From Sulfuritalea sp. (GTDB lineage: Bacteria > Pseudomonadota > Gammaproteobacteria > Burkholderiales > Rhodocyclaceae), in NCBI GenBank assembly GCA_016708585.1, contig JADJFK010000040.1:1-9665 (forward strand): a stretch of 9,665 nt of DNA, written 5' to 3'. How positions within the stretch are numbered: position 1 is the first letter of the stretch; every line of letters begins with the position of its first letter. Made by a program: the position numbers and the translations under genes. The notes beneath the pieces are model-generated. The model was not told the DNA's origin. It made no database searches and saw nothing but the letters and a program-made list of their open reading frames with translations. Shown here piece after piece: positions 5,286-9,665 of the stretch.

Positions 5286-6554
5286 TCAGGCCTGACCGAA
5301 CAGGAACAAGCCCATCATTTCCGGCTGCTTGGCGCACACACCGAATCGTGTGTCAACACGGAACTTGGTCTTGAGTGTGTTGATGTCGAATTGCTTCGTC
5401 ATCACAATCTCAATACCTTGGTCGGTTGTGAAGCGCATCACAGCGGCACCAGCGGCGTCAGGCACAGCGTAACGACCGGGCAGCAACTCGATGGCGTCTT
5501 TGTGCCAGAACGGGTTGGCAGCAGCAGCAGTTGTGTTCAGGAACACCAGAGCCGAGTTCGATGCCTTGGTGTTGATGACGCAGTTTTGATACTGCAACTC
5601 GGCATCAGTGCCACCTTGGCCGGTGATCATCGGAGGGCTGATGGTCATGGTGGTAGACGAATCCACCGAGATGACGCGGAACGACTTCAACTGACCAGTG
5701 TCTTGCTTGGTGATCTGATGAACAGAATCCAAAGTAGCAACCGTGAACGCATCACCAGCAGCCACGTTAGTGGTGCTCGAAACGGTGATGGTTTGGTAGC
5801 GGTTGTCGACGTTAGAAACTTCACCAGTTGCCGATGTCGATGTGGCCTTGGGGGTGTAGTAGTTGCCACCAGCGTCCAAAGTGGACATGGTGATGCCAGC
5901 ACCGCCCGCAGCCGCAGCGATACGACGAGAGTTGTCCATCTTGAAGGTCTCGAAAGACGCGACACGACCGACATACGCTTGTTCGTATGCGTTGGTTGGC
6001 TTGCCTGTCATGGTTGAACGGCTTGCCAGGTTAGCGGCCATACCGTTGTAGTCACGAGTGGACAAGGCCAAGTAACGATCCATGCCAGGCACGCCGATTT
6101 CGTTGAACACGGCTTCAGCCAGTGCAACGTCATCGAAGCCGGTAGCAGCGGCAGTGCGCTTGATGACGTGTGCGCCTTGCAGGGCAGCAACGTTCATCAC
6201 TGCGACGTTGATGTCAGACGACAGCTTGTCGCGTGCAGCTTGACCCAAGCGGCCCTCTTGCATGGCATCGCGCAATTCGGTTGCGCTCATCACCCAAGCG
6301 GAGTGCTTTTGGTAGCCGATGGTTGCAGGCACAGTCAACTGTGTTGCGTCATCAAAGTTGCCGGTTGCATCGGTGCCGTCGTGAGACTGCATGATGTACG
6401 GCTGAGGGCGCCACATCACATCGTTTGTGCGCTCCATCGTGGTTTGATCGGTCTGGTAAACCGAAACGTTCTTCGACAGAACTTGGTTGTCTGCGAAGCC
6501 TTCGCACAATGCTTCCCAAGCAATGCGCTCTTCCTTAGAAAATGCGTTAGACAT
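5286..6554 (-). CDS. Major capsid (coat) protein, P22 gp5-like, HK97 fold with I-domain
   Basis: This 422-residue protein forms the icosahedral shell; P22 gp5 has 430 residues. The N-terminal region contains TTMERTNDVMWRPQPYI (38-54), which lines up with the P22 segment around SMQRSSNTIWMPV. Residues about 222-340 correspond to the P22 insertion (I) domain, with NVDNRYQTITVSSTTNV (248-264) close to P22 NVDNRFATVTLSATTGM. The motif NPFWHKDAIELLPG (347-360) matches P22 NVFWADDAIRI. The C-terminus (DTRFGVCAKQPEMMG) matches the P22 end around GVNATRPEAIG. It is probably the most abundant virion protein. The SD is modest (AAAGG, about 6 nt before the ATG). It has no N-terminal delta-domain extension, consistent with a separate scaffold gene upstream. 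The TGA stop is followed by a GC-rich UUCG hairpin. Confidence 0.95.
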   Translation of the reverse strand: MSNAFSKEERIAWEALCEGFADNQVLSKNVSVYQTDQTTMERTNDVMWRPQPYIMQSHDGTDATGNFDDATQLTVPATIGYQKHSAWVMSATELRDAMQEGRLGQAARDKLSSDINVAVMNVAALQGAHVIKRTAAATGFDDVALAEAVFNEIGVPGMDRYLALSTRDYNGMAANLASRSTMTGKPTNAYEQAYVGRVASFETFKMDNSRRIAAAAGGAGITMSTLDAGGNYYTPKATSTSATGEVSNVDNRYQTITVSSTTNVAAGDAFTVATLDSVHQITKQDTGQLKSFRVISVDSSTTMTISPPMITGQGGTDAELQYQNCVINTKASNSALVFLNTTAAAANPFWHKDAIELLPGRYAVPDAAGAAVMRFTTDQGIEIVMTKQFDINTLKTKFRVDTRFGVCAKQPEMMGLFLFGQA

Positions 6555-6575
6555 GATTGCCTTTCAAAAACAGGT

Positions 6576-7466
6576 TTACTTACCCTGCGCCTTCAGTTTC
6601 GCTTTGTAGGCAACGACCTTTGAAATGTCGCCTGTACGCGAAGCCTCTTCACGCAGCTTTTCCAGTGTTGCATCCGATCCTTGAGTACTTGCCGATCCAC
6701 TGATTCGGCGCTCAGGAGGGGGTGCGGTCTTCCGGGGTGTGACGTTCACTTTCTTCTCCAGTTCTCGTGCCTTGATGGCAAACAAGATAGGGTCAGTCTC
6801 TGATGCGAGTTCCTTCAGGTGCTTTTCGCTCTTGCCCAGCGCGTAAACGGCAACGGGTGCGTTGTCCAGATACTTGACAAGCAATGCTTGCTGAGTAGGG
6901 TTCAGCGTGTCGCGTACGACTGCTTCACATTCCTCAACGTCTGCGGCCTTGATCGACTTCTTCCCTTCCTCGTAGGCTTGAACCCGTTGCTGCCATGCTG
7001 CTTGCGCGGCCTTCTCGGTTTCTTGCTTCTTGGCTTGAGATTCGTCGTACTTGCGTTTCTTCTCGGTCCATTCGATCAGTGCGGCCTCAAACTTATCGGC
7101 GTCGTACTCATCTTCAGGATTGCCGGTCGGATTCGCCAGGGTTGGCTTTGGTCCAAGTGTGTCGTCTTCTTTCGGTTTGCTAGCCTCTTTCAAGGCATCG
7201 GCTTCCCGCTTCAGTCGCGCATTCTCAGAACGCAGCTTTGCCCATGCGGCACGGTCTTTAGGTACATCTGCATCAGCTTGGGAAGGCGAGTCCCCATCGA
7301 TAGTGATAACAATCTCGTCGCTGTCTTCTTCTGCCTGCTCGCTTTGCTCGGTCTGGTCGTCAGGCATTTCGGCTTGCGCCTCTTGCTCGACTTCCTGATC
7401 CAGTTGCGGTTCGGCTTCGGTTTCCAGCGTGATTTCGTCAACCACTGTTTCTGCCTGTTCAGTCAT
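6576..7466 (-). CDS. Head scaffolding protein, P22 gp8-like
   Basis: This 296-residue protein lies between portal and coat, where P22 gp8 (303 residues) is encoded. Scaffolding proteins direct coat assembly into procapsids and then leave. Residues 1-60 are extremely acidic (Glu, Asp, Gln). A charged helix follows (72-99, RAAWAKLRSENARLKREADAL), then a second helical region (123-170) rich in Lys, Glu, Gln and Ala with coiled-coil character. A Pro/Arg-rich linker lies at 243-256. The C-terminal 30 residues form a basic helix-turn-helix-like segment (LEKLREEASRTGDISK, then VVAYKAKLKAQ); in P22 this end binds coat. Sequence similarity among scaffolds is low, so the call rests on position, length, charge pattern and the basic C-terminus. 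No protease motif is visible. The coat gene follows after 21 nt. Confidence 0.85.
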   Translation of the reverse strand: MTEQAETVVDEITLETEAEPQLDQEVEQEAQAEMPDDQTEQSEQAEEDSDEIVITIDGDSPSQADADVPKDRAAWAKLRSENARLKREADALKEASKPKEDDTLGPKPTLANPTGNPEDEYDADKFEAALIEWTEKKRKYDESQAKKQETEKAAQAAWQQRVQAYEEGKKSIKAADVEECEAVVRDTLNPTQQALLVKYLDNAPVAVYALGKSEKHLKELASETDPILFAIKARELEKKVNVTPRKTAPPPERRISGSASTQGSDATLEKLREEASRTGDISKVVAYKAKLKAQGK

Positions 7467-7530
7467 TTATCCCCTTACAAACTCACAGATTCTGGTTCTG
7501 CGGCAACCACGCGAGCATGATAGTTAAAAA
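7467..7530 (-). other. Intergenic gap between portal and scaffold genes
   Basis: This is the longest plain gap in the operon (64 nt). It holds the scaffold SD (GGGGA, four bases before the ATG). With the portal stop codon it also forms a small AT-rich dyad, TAGTTAAAAACTA (7521-7533), with 5-bp arms and a 3-base loop. An 11-codon ATG frame is also present but is too short to claim. I see no convincing -35/-10 promoter and no terminator. Confidence 0.4.
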
Positions 7531-9597
7531 CTATTGGCTTTGCAAAGGATTCTGTGGTTGGCTTTCTTGTGCAAATGCTTGCTGAAGTTGCGAGGCCGTA
7601 TCCAACAGACTTGCCCGCTCAGAAACCTCCATATCAGAAAGCGTCTTTGCCGTTTCAGCCCGCGATTGCTCTGCCTTGGCAATAGTCAGCACTGTGTCTG
7701 CTTGAGCCTTGCCCGCCTTGGCTTGCGCCTCTTGCGCTGCGGCTTGCAAGTATTGGGCGTTAGGATCTGGTGGCGTGCTTTGAGCTTCTGCGGCCAATTC
7801 TTCCTTCTCGGAGTCGGTAGGCTTGACAACTCCCATGCGAACCAGATTCTTGCGGAAGTAATCCCGGATGTCTGCCAGCCCTTCGCCTTCGATGTTCATC
7901 ATCGTGGCCGCTTGCAGAACGCTCAAGGTTTGCGGGTCTTGGCTCAAAGACATCATGCCGGTCAATGCGCGAACCGTTGCGGCGCGACGGCTTGACGACG
8001 ATGGGCCAACGTCCACATTGACGTCATATCTCGCCTTCGTGATGTCGTTCTGACGAACCACCTTGCCAGCCTTCTGGTCATACATTGGCTGCATCAGTTC
8101 AACAGTGCCAGTCTCGCCACCGGAGCCAAGCGTCTTCATCTTGCGGCCTTCTTCGACATAGATGTCGCGGGCCATTGACAACCAAACCTCACCAGCGCGG
8201 CGCATGGCCTTGGCGAAGTTGCTCATGTAGATGAAGACCTGCATGTCCAATCGAGTCTGAATCAACTCGACGGCCTTGCCTGACATGTTTGGCTGCAATT
8301 GCTCGCCAGCCTGGGCATTGCCTAGGATGTCGCTCATGTCCTGCTCAGTCAGTTGCAGGAGTGCGGCCATAGCTGGAGGCAGGTTGGGCGACTTGGTGTA
8401 GCCAATTGGACCGGCTGCGGTTGGTTGCCCGTTGGCATCCTCCATGTCATTGACCAAACCAAACGGGTATCGCTTGATCGGATCATCTGCCCAATACTGC
8501 TCAAGGCCAGCGACTTGGCGACGTGTGAAGATTGGCTTCTCGACAGGAGACAGTGCGGAAATTTCACCCAAGCGAGACAACTGCATGTTCTTCAGGCGCT
8601 GCGCATCCTTGGCTAGGCGAACGTGGCCCATGTAGCGCTCGATGCCATCAACAAACCAGCGCTTGCCATAGACCGGGATGACTGGAATGCAGTTGCCCGC
8701 GATATATCCGCAATCTTCCAAGATGCCCGCACCGCTCATCAGGTACTTATGCACCTTCTTGCGCTTGGCTTTTTTCTCGCCTACTTGCTTGAACCCTACA
8801 GCCTTCAAAAACTCCAGTTTCTCAGGAGTCAGTTCAGCCTCAGGCACTCGCATCTCTTCCGCATTAGGATCAAGTCCCTCAAAGATGTATACGCTTTCCT
8901 TGACTTCCTCAATCTCGTAGTACTCGGCAACGTACACGACATCAGGCGTGAACCAGTCAAACTCTGTGCTGTTGACTTCTTTAGGCCATGAGGCTGGATC
9001 TTCTCCAAACTCTTCTTCAAACGCATCGTAACTGTACGGGCTCAGAACCCAGCAACGTGTCGCATCTGACTTGTCCTGACGCTTTGCATCGACGTCAAAG
9101 TAAACGCACGAATCGGCATCAAAAATAGGCTCGAATCTGATTCGCTGATGATCGTTGTCGTCGTCTTCCTCGTCTTCGTAGCTCGCGCACAGACGGAAAG
9201 CGCCGAACCCACCGCCGACAGCCTCTTCAAAGGCATTGTCATACGCCTCTTGAGCGCCTGAATCTTGCTCATCTGCCCGATACAGGCCATCGCATGTGTC
9301 AGCCAGGTCATCATCGTTAGATCCATCCTTGGCCGTGAAGTCAACCGTGATGCGATTGTTGCGATATTCGTTGATGATGCGAATGACCGCCAGATGCACT
9401 TTGTTGAACTCAAACTTTGGCGAGTTCTCAAACTGGTCACCAAGCGCGCCTTCCCACTGAGCCCCGGCAATGGAGTAGAACCGGCGATCCTCAACGCATT
9501 GCTTTCGCTCTTCATAGCAAGCCGTTTGGGACTTGTTGAATTGCTGCAATGATCGCTGATGAACCTTGGCTAGTTTCTCTGCTGTGCTGATGGTCAT
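7531..9597 (-). CDS. P22-type portal protein
   Basis: This 688-residue protein would form the dodecameric ring at one capsid vertex through which DNA is packaged and ejected; P22 gp1 is about 725 residues. Resemblance to P22 gp1 is visible along the length: an N-terminal helical part (1-80), an acidic stretch at about 141-150 (EDEEDDDNDH), a basic turn KKAKRKKVHKYL (275-286), then GNCIPVIPVYG (301-311) and VRLAKDAQRLKNM (326-338), where P22 has very similar IPIVPVFG and VRLTKDGQRLRNM. A stretch DVGPSSSSRRA (529-539) matches the P22 DVGPS region. Residues about 612-675 are Ala/Gln/Glu-rich helix that would form the C-terminal barrel reaching into the capsid, somewhat shorter than in P22. An SD (GGAAGG) lies about 9 nt before the ATG. 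The start overlaps the preceding gene by 4 nt, and a 64-nt gap separates it from the scaffold gene. Confidence 0.95.
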   Translation of the reverse strand: MTISTAEKLAKVHQRSLQQFNKSQTACYEERKQCVEDRRFYSIAGAQWEGALGDQFENSPKFEFNKVHLAVIRIINEYRNNRITVDFTAKDGSNDDDLADTCDGLYRADEQDSGAQEAYDNAFEEAVGGGFGAFRLCASYEDEEDDDNDHQRIRFEPIFDADSCVYFDVDAKRQDKSDATRCWVLSPYSYDAFEEEFGEDPASWPKEVNSTEFDWFTPDVVYVAEYYEIEEVKESVYIFEGLDPNAEEMRVPEAELTPEKLEFLKAVGFKQVGEKKAKRKKVHKYLMSGAGILEDCGYIAGNCIPVIPVYGKRWFVDGIERYMGHVRLAKDAQRLKNMQLSRLGEISALSPVEKPIFTRRQVAGLEQYWADDPIKRYPFGLVNDMEDANGQPTAAGPIGYTKSPNLPPAMAALLQLTEQDMSDILGNAQAGEQLQPNMSGKAVELIQTRLDMQVFIYMSNFAKAMRRAGEVWLSMARDIYVEEGRKMKTLGSGGETGTVELMQPMYDQKAGKVVRQNDITKARYDVNVDVGPSSSSRRAATVRALTGMMSLSQDPQTLSVLQAATMMNIEGEGLADIRDYFRKNLVRMGVVKPTDSEKEELAAEAQSTPPDPNAQYLQAAAQEAQAKAGKAQADTVLTIAKAEQSRAETAKTLSDMEVSERASLLDTASQLQQAFAQESQPQNPLQSQ

Positions 9598-9665
9598 TGT
9601 TTGCTACCTTCCGGCAGTTTTTTATCGCCTAGGCTATCTGCCAACTGCTTGGCGTACTCTGAATC
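9594..9665 (-). CDS. C-terminal end of a gene upstream of portal, probably terminase large subunit (partial)
   Basis: Only the last 23 codons and the stop are inside the window, and the 5' part lies beyond the right edge. The visible residues start DSEYAKQLADSLG and end in a charged tail, LPEGSKQ. The TGA stop shares four bases (ATGA) with the portal start, a coupling typical of consecutive phage late genes. In P22-like phages the gene directly before portal is the terminase large subunit, the ATPase/nuclease motor that packages DNA through the portal. That identity is inferred from position only, since no ATPase or nuclease motif is in view. It could instead be a small ORF inserted between terminase and portal. 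Confidence 0.5.
   Translation of the reverse strand, partial: DSEYAKQLADSLGDKKLPEGSKQ

Noticed and set aside
4605..6017. 470-codon open frame on the plus strand opposite the coat gene and the gene after it
   Set aside because: It lies antisense to a well-supported coat gene. The product is rich in Ser, His, Arg and Asp with no domain pattern, and no SD context supports it. Long antisense frames are expected opposite codon-biased genes.
6819..7520. 233-codon open frame on the plus strand opposite the scaffold gene
   Set aside because: Its Leu/Phe/Cys-rich translation is what the complement of a Glu/Lys/Gln-rich gene gives. It has no independent start signal and no neighbours on that strand.
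7467..7530. 11-codon ATG frame in the portal-scaffold gap
   Set aside because: It is too short to tell from chance, with no SD and no overlap with the scaffold start.
7521..7533. Dyad TAGTTAAAAACTA at the portal stop as a terminator
   Set aside because: The arms are only 5 bp and AT-rich with a 3-base loop and no useful T-run after it. It is too weak, and the late operon has to continue into scaffold and coat.

Overview
The window is the head-and-tail-assembly block of a tailed phage or prophage of the P22/Sf6 type (short-tailed, podovirus morphology). Every supported gene is on the minus strand, so the operon reads from right to left. The portal, scaffold, coat, gp4-like and gp10-like products are recognisable P22-family proteins, in P22 order, by motifs and lengths recalled from the family. 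The host cannot be named. Base composition is moderate to slightly GC-rich and Shine-Dalgarno sites are plentiful, which fits a proteobacterial host, but no host gene is present.

In transcription order: the last codons of a gene in the terminase large-subunit position (9594-9665); portal (7531-9597); acidic scaffolding protein (6576-7466); coat protein with a P22-type insertion domain (5286-6554); a hairpin with a UUCG loop; a 200-residue beta-rich accessory protein (4635-5237); a second GC-rich hairpin; a 105-residue protein with a HeH-like C-terminus (4275-4592); gp4-like head-completion protein (3791-4273); a 150-residue beta-rich protein (3342-3794); a 43-residue small ORF (3201-3332); gp10-like head-closure protein (1797-3197); a 368-residue protein in the tail-needle slot with a ten-unit Gly-rich repeat (691-1797); a possible 27-residue ORF (605-688); a GNAT-like protein in the gp14 slot (138-605); and the N-terminus of a probable internal/ejection protein in the gp7 slot (1-154).

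The proteins form one machine. The portal, scaffold and coat build the procapsid. The gp4-like, gp10-like and needle-like proteins close the portal vertex after packaging, and the gp14- and gp7-slot proteins are probably internal or ejection proteins. Genes are packed tightly, with 4-nt ATGA overlaps, a 1-nt TAATG overlap and a TGATG junction, so translational coupling is probably common. Compared with P22, at least four extra ORFs lie between coat and gp10. The least ordinary parts are the Gly-rich solenoid-like needle-slot protein, the hairpin-flanked accessory gene after coat, and the two small ORFs. I see no clearly new defence or mobile system. No tRNA, CRISPR array, integrase, insertion sequence or attachment site is visible, and no stretch over 300 bases lacks a gene.
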